Below are positions 1 through 11,800 of a DNA stretch of 33,481 bases, one piece after another. The stretch lies in NCBI GenBank assembly GCA_002751075.1, contig NAOQ01000050.1, positions 71,413-104,893 of the forward strand, read 5' to 3'. The first letter of the stretch is position 1. Each line of letters begins with the position of its first letter. Below the pieces are notes generated by a model. It was not told the origin of the DNA, did no database searches, and was given only the letters and a program-made list of their open reading frames with translations. The position numbers and the translations under genes were made by a program. Source of the stretch: Ichthyophonus hoferi (Eukaryota > Opisthokonta > Ichthyosporea > Ichthyophonida > Ichthyophonidae).

Positions 1-31
<31 letters not shown>

Positions 32-508
32 CGGTAGTTGTAGATAATCTGATGTGTGGGAGTGTGGTGCCATTTTTAACTGTCTCACTCGTGCTTGTTA
101 TGGCACTAAGCCAATGCACCTTTGCTTCAAATAAATAAATGATGATGAAGTAGTTAAAGAATAAAAGAATATAATGGCCAGGGAATAAAATAATAAAATA
201 ATATAATATAACAGTAAGATTATGAGTTTATAAGTAATTAATGGTAAGATGGTAGAAAGAGATGAATATATAAATGACTGTGGCTTATTTTGATTATGCT
301 GTTATGACAAGGATGAAATTGGGCATTGGTATAGTGTAACTCGATGCCATTGGTGTATGTACCTCCCCTTCTTCCTCCCTTTTATTATTCATTACACACT
401 TTTCATCTGCCATCACTCTCTTCACTATCAACATGATCCTAGATAATTAATTAGTTATACCAATCTTGTATCAGCCATGTACCTAATTAAGCAATGAATT
501 TCCTGCAG
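1..508 (+). other. Upstream PDS5 intron or unresolved sequence
   Basis: The first recognised PDS5 exon opens at 509 after a TTTCCTGCAG acceptor, so this stretch is most likely intron. It starts with a TA dinucleotide run (1-29) and is otherwise AT-rich. I could not recognise an exon in it, although a short one cannot be excluded. Confidence 0.5.
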
Positions 509-3500
509 TTTTAAAGATGGCTCTGCCTCTGCCCTGCGTCGGGCAGGGGCCAGGGGATTAGTCAAATTAATGGGTGTGCCAGAGTACTATTATATGGCGG
601 GCCCATTGGCCATGTGTGAAATGACTCCGATTGTACAGGTAAGGCATCGATATATACATATACCCTCATATTGATATATCTCTATATCTCTATATCCATC
701 TATATCTATACATCTCTATGTTATTACACTGAAATATGTTTTACTCATTCTATTGGCCTCTCTGTTTCATTATTGTCCTCTTACTCTGATTTCTTACCAA
801 TTACATTGTGAACCTGCACACTATAACCTATAGTGCAATATCATATAGTATAGTATAGTATAATAATACAGTCTAATCTAGTATGGTATAGTCTGACTTC
901 GTATCATATCTCAAGATTTTAAGGGTCTCACATACTTTGCTTTAAGTATTTCTTACATATCTCATTCATTACCAGTACATAGTCTATTGGATTTTTTTTT
1001 GAATTTTTTTTTTGAATTTTCAAGTTAAATACAAACATTAGAAATCCTAGCAACACACACTATGTCTTTATTTCTACACGTTTAACTAGCGGTGTGGTCC
1101 TGCTGGTCAGAGGTCAGTTAGTGTACGAAATGAAGTAGTATTATTGGTTATCATTGCCTCTTCACTACCCTCTCTATTTCAAGCTACATGTACCCTTAGG
1201 AGTGTTCTAATTACTACTATACCATTATGTATGTATTTCTGTACATTCATTATATATACATAACTCATAAATATATATCTCTTCTTAAGGACCCTGTGCA
1301 TCATGTCTGTACTGGCTTTACCTCTGCTGTCTACAAGTTGTTATATAACGTACAATTGGATCAGTCTTTCATGGCTCTTCTCTGCTTTGCTGCCGTGGAT
1401 AAAAGTTGCAGAGATCAGGTTTGCCCTTCCATTACTACGATGATTCTATTTATCTATTGCATCATTACTATATTTAGTTATTGCCCTATTACCATATTTA
1501 TTTATTATACTATTACTATGTTCAATTATTACACTTACCATATTCAATTATTACACTATTACTCTGTTTAGTTATTACACTATTACTATATATGTATATT
1601 TAGCTACCAGATTACTACTATTTTGTTTCTATTTTTATTTCCTTTTATTTATTAATTTCTCTCTATATTTTTCAGTTCAGCTATACTCACTGGTGAGCTC
1701 CGGACAAGATTATTCTAACGTCAACTCTTTAACATAACAAAACATAACATAACATAACATTACATTACATTACTTAACATAACCCAAATACTACCATAAC
1801 ACCATATCATATAGACCCATGACTGGTGTGAAAAGATAGTCAAACAACGCCGTGCTCTCTATGCACAGGTCCACGCACAATCGCACGTAGAAGGTAGGGA
1901 TATATCTTGGTATTGCCAGATTTCTTCAAATACTGTGTCAATTAAGGAATTACAGGCCTTTAAGGCCGTCACAACAATGGGAGAAAGAGAGAGAGAGAGA
2001 ATGGAGGAGGGAGATATACGCTAGAGTCCATGCATATGTTACACATAGGCGCTGTCGATTAAGAAAGTATGTTGGATAGTACAGTGTATTGAGCAAGGGG
2101 GCCTTGTAATGATCGAGTGAGCATGTTCACAGAAATATGTAAAAAAATGGAAAGGGAAGGTGAAGAGGGAGAGATGCGATTCAAAGCAGTTAGTAACAGA
2201 TCCATCAGATGCCAGAATGGTTATTTTGTTTTTCACACACACACTCTCTTCTCTCCTTCTAATCTATACCCAATCGTTGCTTCAGCCGTCAAGAGAGCCT
2301 ACCAATTACAGCCCGAGTTTGTTCTTCCCCAACTCATTTTCTTATTGGCACATCACGATAATTTTACTGGCACTGACTCGCAGCTGCATCATGCTGAATT
2401 GTAAGACTTGTTTATTTAAAGTGGTTATATAGGCTATATAAAGTACTACTTGCTAGAAATAGAAAAAATTACAATACACTATCATGCGATATAATGTCAT
2501 AGAATAGAATGGAATAGAATAAAATAGAATAGAATAGTGTAATATAATTATTAATATACTATAGCATCATATGAGATAAGACAATACAATACAATACAAT
2601 CAAACTATTCCTACCATATGTTGTATAATGATTAATAATAGCCTGTATATATGTATATAGGTAGTCTTGTGTGTCTTGTAGTGTCTGGTAGGTAGATCGG
2701 CTTTATACCTAATGTGAACAAAAAAAAAGTGAATGTAGTATAAATGTGCATGTGTATGTGTGCTGAAACCAACTGGTATGAGAGGTAGGCATAGGCATTA
2801 TACTTTGTTTTTGATTATTAAACAAGGTGTAGTTATATAAAAGGTAGGGGTTGGGCTGCTCGATTACTGTATTTTATACCTTTACATGATGGTGTACAAC
2901 AGCCTGGTACCTTAATCAATATAAATATATAATATCTTTGACGTAAGGTTATTTTTATTTAGGATTTATTTCCCCATGTGCCCATCATTCATTGGCTATC
3001 CTAGAGATATCCTTCTAATATATCCAATACCATCAGAGAAAGAGACATAGTAAGATGAGACAATCAATCATAAGGGGAATATAACACTATAACTAATGGC
3101 GCTTGGCTGTACAGGGTAATACGATTCTACCTGGATGTGCTATCTACAGTTCAAAAAGACGGGGAGAACTTCATGTTTTTGCATGCCTTGGTAGAATTTA
3201 TCAAGGAGACAGAGGATGCAGTGACACCCGAACATTCCGATGTAATACTCTTGCACTAACCTCCCTTCTCTACTTCTTTAATAACTAATCACTTTCACCT
3301 AGTAAAACTACAAAATATTGGAATCTCTTCATAGTTTTCAAAAAAAAAAAAGTTTTTGCATTATATATCTTTGGCTTCTGCTTTTTACTGCTTTTAAAAA
3401 TACTTCTTCATTTCTATTGGTATGGCATTTTAAAATAAAGTAGCCCCTGGTTTCATAGGAATGCCCCTGGTTTTAATAGCACGGATTAAATTTAAACGAT

Positions 3501-3598
3501 ATGACATTATGTATAGAATGAGGTAAGGGAAAGAGGCAGACTATTTACAAGGCAACACCAGCCACAGCCACAGCCACAGCAACAACAACAACAACAAC

Positions 3599-3632
<34 letters not shown>

Positions 3633-6601
3633 GCTACACCCAAACACCCTCTTCTAACCCACATCTTTCCCTATGTCATTCCCAATAGAGGCTATACATG
3701 CTATGTGATCTTGCCATGAGTCTGATAATTACCAAAGCTACCCAACTCAACAAATACTGGAAGCTTAGACCTTTTCCCACCCAACTACGACTTCCCAGTC
3801 ACGTGTTTAAGCCCAAACCGAAGGGGGTAAGTAGTTATCTCCTAATTGCATCCAATAATATGCGGGTATATAATTATAATTACGGTTTGGTTGATTCACA
3901 ATATACCATAGATCTCTATAAATAGTCTTTTGACTATCTTTACTAATCTTATTAGCCATTTCATAACCATATATGAATTATCTAATGAGCATCTAACTAT
4001 CATACTGATATTTGATAGCAACTAACCCAGCCTGATGTCAATTAAGCTTCTTAGTATTTTGGTATTTTCTTCATTTTTAAGGTTTATCGCCCTTTAAAGT
4101 TCCATGTAATTGGGTACTGATCATTGAAGTTCCAAGGATGTCCACTCATTGCTGTACACTATGATTGGTTGTTTTTGATTAAATGATAAACAATGCTCCA
4201 GTCAGACCACATATAGTGTGGTGTTATTAGGGTGTATATACACATAGGATAATCCCATATGAAGAAGAAATGTACGTTGTAAATATAGTTTGTTAGTGTA
4301 AGGAAATATATATAGAAGCAAGTGTATAGAGTTATATTGGTGTAGAGTGAAGCTTAATAGGGGGAGGCAATGTGGACCAACGTAGACGAGGTATAGGGAA
4401 AAAGCGGTATATAGAAAAAGACTATTGCGTGAGAAATAACCTAATTTTGGGGACTTTGACTTACACTGTTTATTATCCAGTCTAAGCGCAACACTCAAAT
4501 ATACCTACCTACTAGTTACAAGTTTACTACTAGTGTGAGTGGTATATTTTATTATATTGTCTTGTAGTGTGTTATATTGTATTGTATGCATTGTATTGCA
4601 TTTTATTGTGTTGTATTGTATTGTATTGTATTGTATTGTATTGTATTGTATTGTATTGTATTTTATTGTATTGTATTGTGTTGTATTGTATTGCATTATA
4701 TTGTATTGTATTGTATTGCATTTTACATACATGTAGCACCTATAGTATACTAATCACTAACCCTCCTGCCTGGATCGGCTTTTTCCTGATTGGCCCATTG
4801 CCTTTCCTTAGGCTGTCAAACGCCCTTTCGAAGCTGTGGCATCACATCCTATTGGTGAGGGTAATAATGACAACGTGGACAAAGATACCGTTAAAACCTC
4901 TAATAACGAAAAGAGAGAGGTGGCAGCTGTTAAGAAGCAGAGAAAGGACGTAAAGAAGCGTGTTCCTAAGGTGCCTGCTGTCGGTGAGCGAAGGTATAAG
5001 GTGTGCAGGGATGGGTAGGGTAGAGTAGGACAAGGTAGAATGTGATGGGGTATGGTATGGTAAGGTAGGGTAGGGTAGGATAGGATAATATAGGATTGGG
5101 TAGGATAGGGTAAGATATGATAGGGTAAGATAGGATAGGATAGGATAAGGTAGGGTAGAGTAGGGTAGGGTGGTAATGAGACCAACGTTTGGTGGCTATA
5201 ATTCTCTATGTAAGGAAGCAGACAGATTTCCGATCAGTGTGCATTGATTGATTGTGGGATGAATTACTTCACTGGATCATTCCTGTAATGTAGTTGTATT
5301 TAGTGTTATTTATATTGGCTATTACTTCCCCTCTCTCTTTACATAATGTGTTTATGTCCCAGGTGATTTGCATGTAGCCCACTCCGACACCACCACGCTC
5401 TCTTGCTCTACACCCGATTGTATACATACATACATCCTCTTTAGAATACATTCGTTTATTTTTCCCTTCTTAACGTTTATTATTTCTATCTACCCCTTTT
5501 TCCAACATTTGTTTCCCTCTCCTTTCTCTCTTCTTCTTTCATTCTTTCTCTTTTTCTTCTTTCTCTTAATAATTAATTTATCTCACAGGCAAGCCAGTCG
5601 GGCCAGTCGACCTATACAAAGTATGAAGGATATTAGTGGATCAGAAGAATCAGAGAGCGAGGAAGAGGAGATAGTAGTGCAGGTCAAACCTGCCAAGGCT
5701 AATGCAAGTATGGCTACCTCCACCCCTACAAAGACCACGCCACAACCTATGTCTAATGTACAAAATAGTACGGAAGAGGGAGAGGAGGAGAAGGAGGATT
5801 TACAAGATACCGAGGTCACCAATGCGAAGACTTCTGAAGGAATGCATGAAAGTGGAGTTGAGGTGAAAGAAGAAGAGATTCGTACACCGGAATTAAGCCT
5901 AACCGATGATGTACCCAAGACAAGGAATGAGAGAAAGAAAAGACAGATAGAAATAATAGAAACAGATGAGGAGATGGCACTAGATGGAGAGGAGGAGGAG
6001 GAGGAGAGAGAGGAGGAGGAGAGCACACAAGGGAGACAGGGAGGGAGTGATAAAAGGATGGTGACTTTAGCAAATGAGGCTAAGGCTGCTAAAAAGGTGA
6101 ATAGTAATACGTAGGGATATCATTGGTGGTTTCATATACTTTCTATGGTGACTGTCACCTTATTGTGTTATTATAGTTTATCTGTTGTTTACCCGTCAAT
6201 CAGATGTATATTTGCAAGTGGCATGAGATCATCTGGTTGGCCTGCATACAATATAATGTTGCTATACATGGTCGTTTATTGGCTGGCATATATATATAGT
6301 TGTCTCTATATAGGCGTACAGGTACTAGGTATGACTTTCTATAGCTAACCAAAGCACCTGTTGCTATTAGGTTCCCTCTCAACCAATGGCCAAGAAAACC
6401 AAGAACATTGCCAAGGGTCCAGCTAAGGTTACTTGCTTTAATCCTCTCTCTCCTTTTCACTCCATTTCTTACTCACTCTTTCCACTTCATTTAATTATCC
6501 TATCACATGATTGCTCCTTATTCTGCACGCTCTTTCTCATTGGTTATCGAAATATACTTGCATTGAAAGAAATGGCAGAAAAACATAAACCTTTAGGGTA
6601 G
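509..6601 (+). CDS. PDS5: PDS5 cohesin-associated regulator, 3' part (5' end off window)
   Basis: PDS5 binds the cohesin ring on chromatin and controls its loading, release and acetylation. Nine exons were traced: 509-638, 1290-1418, 1815-1893, 2286-2400, 3115-3241, 3689-3826, 4812-4993, 5589-6096 and 6371 to about 6427 or 6601. Phases agree at every junction. Family signatures seen are DPVHHVCTGF followed by a YKLLYNVQLD segment, QPEFVLPQLIFLLAHHDNFT (PDS5: PEYVVPYMIHLLAHDPDF), VIRFYLDVL, VEFIKETEDAVTPEH and RLYMLCDLAMSLIITKAT (PDS5: LYTVCDVAMNIIMSKST). The helical-repeat scaffold ends near 3826. After it comes a disordered tail with Lys-rich stretches (4812-4993) and strongly acidic Glu/Ser blocks (5589-6096). 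The tail is poorly conserved and I see no obvious AT-hook. The end is uncertain: either the last exon reads through to the stop at 6599-6601, or it splices from a weak donor at 6428 to a short final exon. The N-terminal half lies left of the window. Confidence 0.9.
1731..1784. repeat. AACAT pentanucleotide tract in a PDS5 intron
   Basis: About ten near-perfect AACAT/TACAT units inside intron 1419-1814, just upstream of the acceptor at 1814. Confidence 0.85.
2501..2600. repeat. AATAG and ACAAT pentanucleotide tracts in a PDS5 intron
   Basis: AATAG units (2501-2537) and then ACAAT units (2581-2600), both inside the intron 2401-3114 and separated by unrelated AT-rich sequence. Confidence 0.85.
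3559..3631. repeat. Compound trinucleotide/hexanucleotide repeat in a PDS5 intron
   Basis: GCCACA units pass into CAA units and then AAT units in the intron 3242-3688. The gradual change in unit suggests a series of point changes spread by slippage. Confidence 0.9.
4565..4726. repeat. TTGTA pentanucleotide microsatellite in a PDS5 intron
   Basis: About thirty TATTG/TTGTA units, long perfect stretches with a few variants (TTTTA, TTGCA, TTGTG), inside intron 3827-4811. Both strands stay open in several frames because a 5-base unit cycles through all frames, so the long frames here are artefacts. Confidence 0.95.
4812..6096 (+). other. PDS5: Exons encoding the charged, disordered C-terminal tail of PDS5
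   Basis: Exon 4812-4993 opens with AVKRPFEAVASHP and becomes Lys/Arg-rich (KKQRKDVKKRVPK). It uses the donor at 4994 in phase 2 and joins 5589, giving GERRQASRASRP. The earlier GTGAGC at 4984 would break the frame. Exon 5589-6096 carries a Ser/Glu run near 5635-5670, a Thr/Pro stretch, and a long Glu run near 5990-6025. This acidic and basic composition is typical of the unstructured chromatin-binding tails of PDS5 proteins, while the residues themselves are not conserved. The intervening intron, 4994-5588, begins with a GGTAG-type repeat. The minus-strand reading of the Glu-rich exon gives a Ser-rich frame that is only a shadow. Confidence 0.85.
5015..5172. repeat. Degenerate GGTAG/GATAG pentanucleotide tract in a PDS5 intron
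   Basis: About thirty imperfect GGTAG, GGATA and GGTAA units in the first part of the intron 4994-5588. It resembles the telomere-like G-rich strand but the unit is five bases, not six. On the minus strand it yields a Pro/Tyr/Leu-type frame that is not a gene. Confidence 0.9.
6371..6601 (+). other. PDS5: Last PDS5 exon, boundaries uncertain
   Basis: The acceptor CTATTAG at 6370 leads in phase 0 into VPSQPMAKKTKNIAKGPAK, a basic stretch that fits the end of the tail. After 6427 the sequence becomes pyrimidine-rich and hydrophobic in frame, as an intron would. A donor GTTACT at 6428 and an acceptor ending GGCAG at 6578 would give a short last exon with a stop at 6594-6596. Reading straight through instead stops at 6599-6601. 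I see no AATAAA within the next 200 bases. Confidence 0.55.
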
Positions 6602-6668
6602 ATGAGTAGAGTAGAGACACGTTTAGGGTTTATATATATATACAGTAAAAATGGAATGAAGCGGAAGA

Positions 6669-6775
6669 TAATATAATATAATATAATGCAATATAATATA
6701 TAATATAGCACAATACAAAACAATATAATACTATTCTATACAATGTATGATAATATAGTATATTATATTATGGCT
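6669..6775. repeat. AATAT pentanucleotide-type tract after PDS5
   Basis: Repeated ATAAT/ATATA units with five-base spacing and some variants, just beyond the probable PDS5 stop. Confidence 0.75.
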
Positions 6776-7451
6776 CTGATCCTGATTGTTATACATCGCC
6801 CAAACATCTACAGATATCTACCCGTACAAGTACTCGGAGATCTACCCGCCAACATTAATCCGATGGGTTAACTGCAAACCTTAAGTTGTTGTTACGTATA
6901 TAGTTAGCGCTAAAATATACCTGTAACTAGTATGCGTAATGCTATTTAACCACTGTCTACAGTAGAATAATACTACGAATTTATTACGTATATTACATTA
7001 GACCATCATGATAACATGTACATTGGATTGATAATACATGGTTAGTATGGCCCTATTATCTATTCTTTCCATTGAATGGCGTTACAGCATGTCTTTATAT
7101 CTGGACTGATTAAAGTAGTTACCTAATTGTGACAGTCATCATGTATCGACAAATTAAATTTACACCTGGTTGAAGAACATAATGCAATTAACTAATATTG
7201 AGCCAATCATTTCATTATCTGCTTGCAATCAGAATTTCGGCCAAAACTATATTTACAATCAACCATCTTGTAACATCTCCCAAGCCTACTTATTCATTTG
7301 CGGCTATGCTACAGTGACCTATTCCTTTATTGTCATGTGAATATTAATATGTGAATGAGCGAGTGTAGACCAGCTGCACCAACCAGGGCCCTGTGCGCCT
7401 GTTATCACCTACATCCATTCCTTTGACTTCTGGCTTGCAAAATCTTTTTGA

Positions 7452-7493
7452 CATTAAAAATAAAAAAATTATGAAGTATTATAATTTTTAATG
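7452..7493. repeat. Fold-back (inverted repeat) in the convergent intergenic region
   Basis: The arms CATTAAAAAT (7452-7461) and ATTTTTAATG (7484-7493) are exact reverse complements, with an inner, partly self-complementary spacer. It is AT-only apart from one pair in each arm, so chance is possible. Its place between two converging 3' ends makes an RNA hairpin conceivable. Confidence 0.35.
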
Positions 7494-8237
7494 CATTGCT
7501 AAAACTTTGTCTTTTTTGAATAGTCAGCACTCTTCTGCCTGGGTAGCCTTGAAATAAAAATGTCTTGCTGATTGGTGCTTGTATGTCATACTGCTATATG
7601 ATATGTGATATTGACTTACTTATTATAGCAGTAAAGCGAGTTGCATATGAAAATTCGTATTTAGTTTACATGCGTTATTTTCTTGGCTTATTCGTCACGG
7701 AGATTAATACAATTATTGAGTGCATGGGAAGGATTGCAGTTTAAAAGGTGCAAGAGACATTTCTTGCCTCTCACCTGTTCCCATCATTTATCTATTTCTT
7801 TACCAGGATATATCTATATTGTATTGTTGCCTCTATCCACCTTAATTCTATTATATATCCCAATACATTACTTAGTGCACCTGTATTGGCCTACTTTCAT
7901 AATTAAGTCTTATGAGCCCCTATAAGGAATTTTATCTATAGTTTTGACATGTTAAACATACATTTGCCTGTAACCCTCGGACTGCCGTGTTATATCACGA
8001 TCAACGTATTCTATACGCTTTATGTTCTTTCTTGTCCCTTCACATAAACCACTCCAGTTGAAACCTTTGTGGTATCTTCTAACGATACATACACATTCAT
8101 AATATACATAAAAGATGATTCATTGTGTTTAAAATAGCATAAAAGTTGCCTACCAATTTTTTATCTCAACATATATTGAGAGCCACGGCCAAAGCGTATA
8201 TCAATACACTAGAGTAAAATTATTTTTTTACAGTAGC

Positions 8238-8243
8238 TTTATT
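8238..8243 (-). terminator. Candidate poly(A) signal of the ankyrin-exonuclease-ATPase gene
   Basis: The plus strand reads TTTATT, which is AATAAA on the minus strand, about 330 bases past the stop codon at 8573-8575. The motif is common by chance in AT-rich DNA, so this is only a candidate. Confidence 0.3.
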
Positions 8244-8271
8244 ATTCATACACCTGGGCATTCATATTTAG

Positions 8272-8319
8272 TATCAATAACTAAATGAATGGAGCTATCA
8301 ATAACTAAATGAATGGAGC
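8272..8319. repeat. 24-base perfect tandem duplication
   Basis: The 24-base unit beginning TATCAATAACTAAATGAATG occurs twice in direct succession (8272-8295 and 8296-8319) with no mismatch. The perfect identity suggests a recent slippage or duplication event. Confidence 0.9.
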
Positions 8320-8572
8320 TACACAAGGCGATGCTGACCTAAAACTTGAAGAAACAAATATGAAAGTAGAAAGAGACAAGGGGTGGATTTGCGGCATTTT
8401 TTTCAGTAATCAACAAAAATTGAACTCCTATCCTCCTGTCCCATCTGCAATACTTAACGGCATGGTGTCGATGTATGTATATATATATATACCAGCTTTC
8501 CAGTATCAAACTAACCATATTAATACATGATTATAATATTTGCAAGCCTTTGAACGGCGTGCAAACATACTC

Positions 8573-8824
8573 TTACTCCACTTTATGGGAAACGTACCCA
8601 CCCCCTGTCCACATTATATTATCCTCATCCACTCTTACTAATTGCACTGTCATAGCCCCTGTGTGCGGGTCCCTCGATCTATATTGTGCTCTATAGGGCT
8701 GTTTAGCTAATATATTATCCATGGCTCGAACTATGTCTGTAATTACACGTACACGGTTGAAGCCCGTGTCTCCCAGTACTTCCACCAGTACGTTAAATAT
8801 CGGGTAACCGAGTCGTTTTAGAGC
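8573..8824 (-). other. C-terminal exon of the fusion gene: end of the Ycf45 domain plus unrecognised tail
   Basis: The acceptor ATATACAG joins GGGQP-side sequence (ARGQP) in phase 0 to ALKRLGYPIFNVLVEVLGD. This matches the closing strand of Ycf45 proteins, where an R...PPTF.V.VE-type motif is usual. About 60 further residues follow (FNRVRVITDIVRAMDNILAK, then YRAQYRSRDPHTGAMTVQLV), ending YVSHKVE and stop. The tail looks folded, with an amphipathic helix followed by strands, and I do not recognise it. It could be a small nucleic-acid-binding module standing where some relatives carry R3H or other tails, but that is a guess. Confidence 0.8.
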
Positions 8825-11800
8825 CTGTATATGAGATAGGAGGGATTAAGACATGTTATCATTTGCGGTATAAATAGTGGGTTGGTATAGTCAAACACAT
8901 CTCAAATGGAAATGACTGAACATATATAAAGATAACAATGACGATAGGAATAGGTTTAATAAGAGAAAAAAGTATTTCACAAAAATAAGCATACTGTGTT
9001 GGAGTTGTGCTACGTAAATGACAAGATATATATATATATATATAAGCCCCGCAAATACAATCCCCAACCCTGGCCGTACAATATCTCACTCCATCCTATC
9101 ACATCTTCTCTCCTTACCGGCTGTCCACGGGCCATTTCATCCGGGGTACTTGGCCCAATCCCGCCTAGTATCCCATTGAGTTCTTGGTTGGCCACTAGGC
9201 TTCTAAACGAGCCTTGCACTCCAGCAATCATCTGGCAGCGACGGGTTTTGGCAAAGGCTACAGCCCTTGCCTCTGTTAATGACAAGATTTCATCCACTAC
9301 TATAGCCTCGGTGGGTGCAGTTTGCAAGAGGTTGTTAATAAGATCTCCTTGCGATGGAGGTGCCAATATACGTTTCGCTTTGCCTAATGAAGGATGAATA
9401 GTTTGAAAGTGACCGCCAATTTCATTCTTTGTATCGATGACATATACATGTTCACTCTTACTGGATAGGATTCGCGCAATATCACGCAATAATGCCGTTT
9501 TGCCAGATCCAATGGGGCCAACCACAAGCATCGATTTGCGCGGATTGTAAAGATAATCGACTAAGGTATCTGCAAGGCCAATGATTGGTCGACCTACATG
9601 CATAGTGATAGTACATGCTGCTCTATCATTGGCGTTGCCACGGTTACTGCGACAAATACGGTGGAGGGTGCCAGGAATGTGAACGGTGCCCTCCTGCCCA
9701 AAGGGATCTAGGCAACTAAGAACATTCCCCATTTGTTGCAATGAACACACAGAGGTGATATCTTCTTGTAAAGGCACCTTTTCTGTTGTATTATCTGTGG
9801 AATAAAAGACCGCATAGGGTGGCTTGCCCATTTCCATTACAACCTCTCGTAGGAATGGCTTGGGGTCTGTGGGGGTTGGGACGGCCTTTTGCACTTTCAT
9901 TTGCATTTTCGGGTGAAAGGGTTGGAATATAGGGGCCACCAGGGCTATCAGATCATCTGCCACAGCATGTACATTAAGCGGGCCTGGTAGAAAAGCCCCT
10001 AAATTGGGAGTGTGATAGATAAGTTCCTGACTGCATAGGATACGTTTTGGGCCTCGGAAAGCCACAACGCGTTTGTTAGCAGTGGATTCAAGACTGTTAC
10101 TAGCGCGTTCACATCGTTCTTGAGAAGCCTGGAAGAAGGATAACACGTAGGGCAAATTGGGGTAGGATAAAGAAGGATAGGAAAAGATAAGGTAGGGTAG
10201 GGTAGGGTAAGGTAGGCGGAAAAGATTGAATCAGTAGGCTAAAAAATTAGTATTGTATAAAATGGACACATGTAACTTATGTTCGATAGGATCTTAAAGG
10301 CAATCTTGCCCTATTATTGTTAACTCATATGTACCGTAATACTATTGCTTATATACATGCATATAGTCCTGGTCATACACCTCTAAATATACTCCACGAC
10401 TCTTTAAAACTACAAAACTAACCACCATATAATTCATGTATGCTTTCCAAGAAATATATACATATCAAAAAAAAATAATAAAAAATAACAAAAGTAATAT
10501 AAAAGGAATATTTAACATTAAAAAAATAGCCTCTGCACCAACGAAATATACATAATACCCCACCATTGATCATATATTTACTTCATCCTCTCTCCCACCA
10601 ATACTCCTTCACGACGTTTACAAATAACAACCAATGTGCATTCATTCATTCATCTATCATATAAAACGAAAACTACCTATGTAACTCATTAACCATTAAC
10701 AAAAGTATAAACAGTAATACAACAATAATTCTTCCAGGTAACCATGGTAACCACGCCATCCTTACATTTACTATAGCAAAGGCATAAGTCGGGCCCAGCG
10801 TGGTCCACATATTTCCAAATGCAGCCAGCAACAGTGCCACGTCATCAGCAGCATAGCGTTGCAGAGCGGCATCTAAAGGACGTCTAACAAATAATTCGGG
10901 GTCATTTTTCATAGCATTTTGTGTATTTTTCTTGCTGGTATGGTTCACTCCAGAGAATTTCTCCACTACACCGCCCATTCCCCCAAATACATCTCCGGTC
11001 AAAAACTCATTAGATAGCTGTGTGTCAAAAAGCCCTTGCATAATGGTGCCATAGGCCATGTGAAGTTGGCAGGCATCTTGGTGGAGGTCGTGTATTACTT
11101 TAAGGATACTAGGAGATTGCAGGATAGGGTGTAGAGCGTTCATTATGGTCCTGTGAGCTGGACTTAGTAGATCAAACAGGTACACGTAGATAGTGCCTTG
11201 GTGGCGGGTGGGGTTAACGGTGTCTTCCCCTATGGCAGCTAACTGGAGAAGTGCTGGCCCCGTAGCCGAGAATCCTTCTGCGTCAAGGCCTAAGACGGGG
11301 CACTGTGACATGTGTTGTACTGCATCCTATAGGGGAGAGGAGGGAGAAGGAAAATGGGAGAGGGAGTAAGGCAGGGCAAGCCAGAAGATTGGTAAAGGTT
11401 AGGAGGACCAATAGAAAGATCGAACGAATAATGTTAGATTAATCATATATTGGTGTTAATCGCTAAGAGTGTGACGATATCATTAATGACGAAGATATGA
11501 CGTATATAGTTAGATTGAAAGTGACCTAGATCTGTGTGTAGGGAATATACCGTGTAGTGCCTATACATATACATATATTGTTATGTATGTTTTGGGTATT
11601 TGGTACATATCCGTCTCCTCACATAGCTACAAGCAACCTCATCCACGACGACATAACCGTGTGCCTATATCTTAATTGATACACATTAGTGGATTACATT
11701 TTAACTTTAAAAGGTGATTGTAGGGAAAGTTACAAATACTATTAAGGTTATATGGATGGATGTGGATGTATGTGAAGTTTAAATAACAAGATTTAACTGG

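Larger units (their letters stand above)
639..4811 (+). other. PDS5 introns longer than 300 bases: contents
   Basis: Introns 639-1289, 1419-1814, 1894-2285, 2401-3114, 3242-3688 and 3827-4811 contain the simple repeats listed separately, T-rich runs (about 991-1020), a GAGA run (1980-2002) and a small hairpin (ACCACA...TGTGGT near 4205-4221). No further exon was found and none is needed, since the reading frame joins without a gap. Confidence 0.65.
6602..8572. other. Gene-free region between two converging genes
   Basis: PDS5 ends on the left and the ankyrin-exonuclease-ATPase gene ends on the right, so this holds both 3' ends. It contains an AATAT-type repeat tract (6669-6775), a fold-back (7452-7493), a 24-base tandem duplication (8272-8319) and a possible poly(A) signal for the minus gene (8238-8243). 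The open frames here (for example 7683-7925 and 8309-8530, plus strand) have no recognisable domain, and I do not call them genes. Confidence 0.6.

Noticed and set aside
4505-4736. Open frames on both strands over the TTGTA tract
   Set aside because: A stop-free five-base repeat stays open in all frames; the composition is purely repetitive.
5015-5172. Interstitial telomere from the GGTAG tract
   Set aside because: The unit is five bases and degenerate, not TTAGGG, and it is one of many pentanucleotide tracts in the window.
4808-5185. 125-residue minus-strand frame rich in Pro, Tyr and Leu
   Set aside because: It is made of the GGTAG-type repeat plus the antisense of the PDS5 exon 4812-4993.
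5583-6026. 147-residue Ser-rich minus-strand frame
   Set aside because: Antisense of the Glu-rich PDS5 tail exon; the plus-strand frame joins the neighbouring exons in phase.
7683-8530. Plus-strand frames in the convergent intergenic region
   Set aside because: No domain, no splice support, and low-complexity AT-rich ends; not distinguishable from random open frames.
9010-9117. Continuation of the ATPase frame past 9118 into a Tyr/Ile run
   Set aside because: It runs through a GTAAGG donor into a TA repeat; splicing at 9117 to 8824 restores the family's C-terminal motif in phase.
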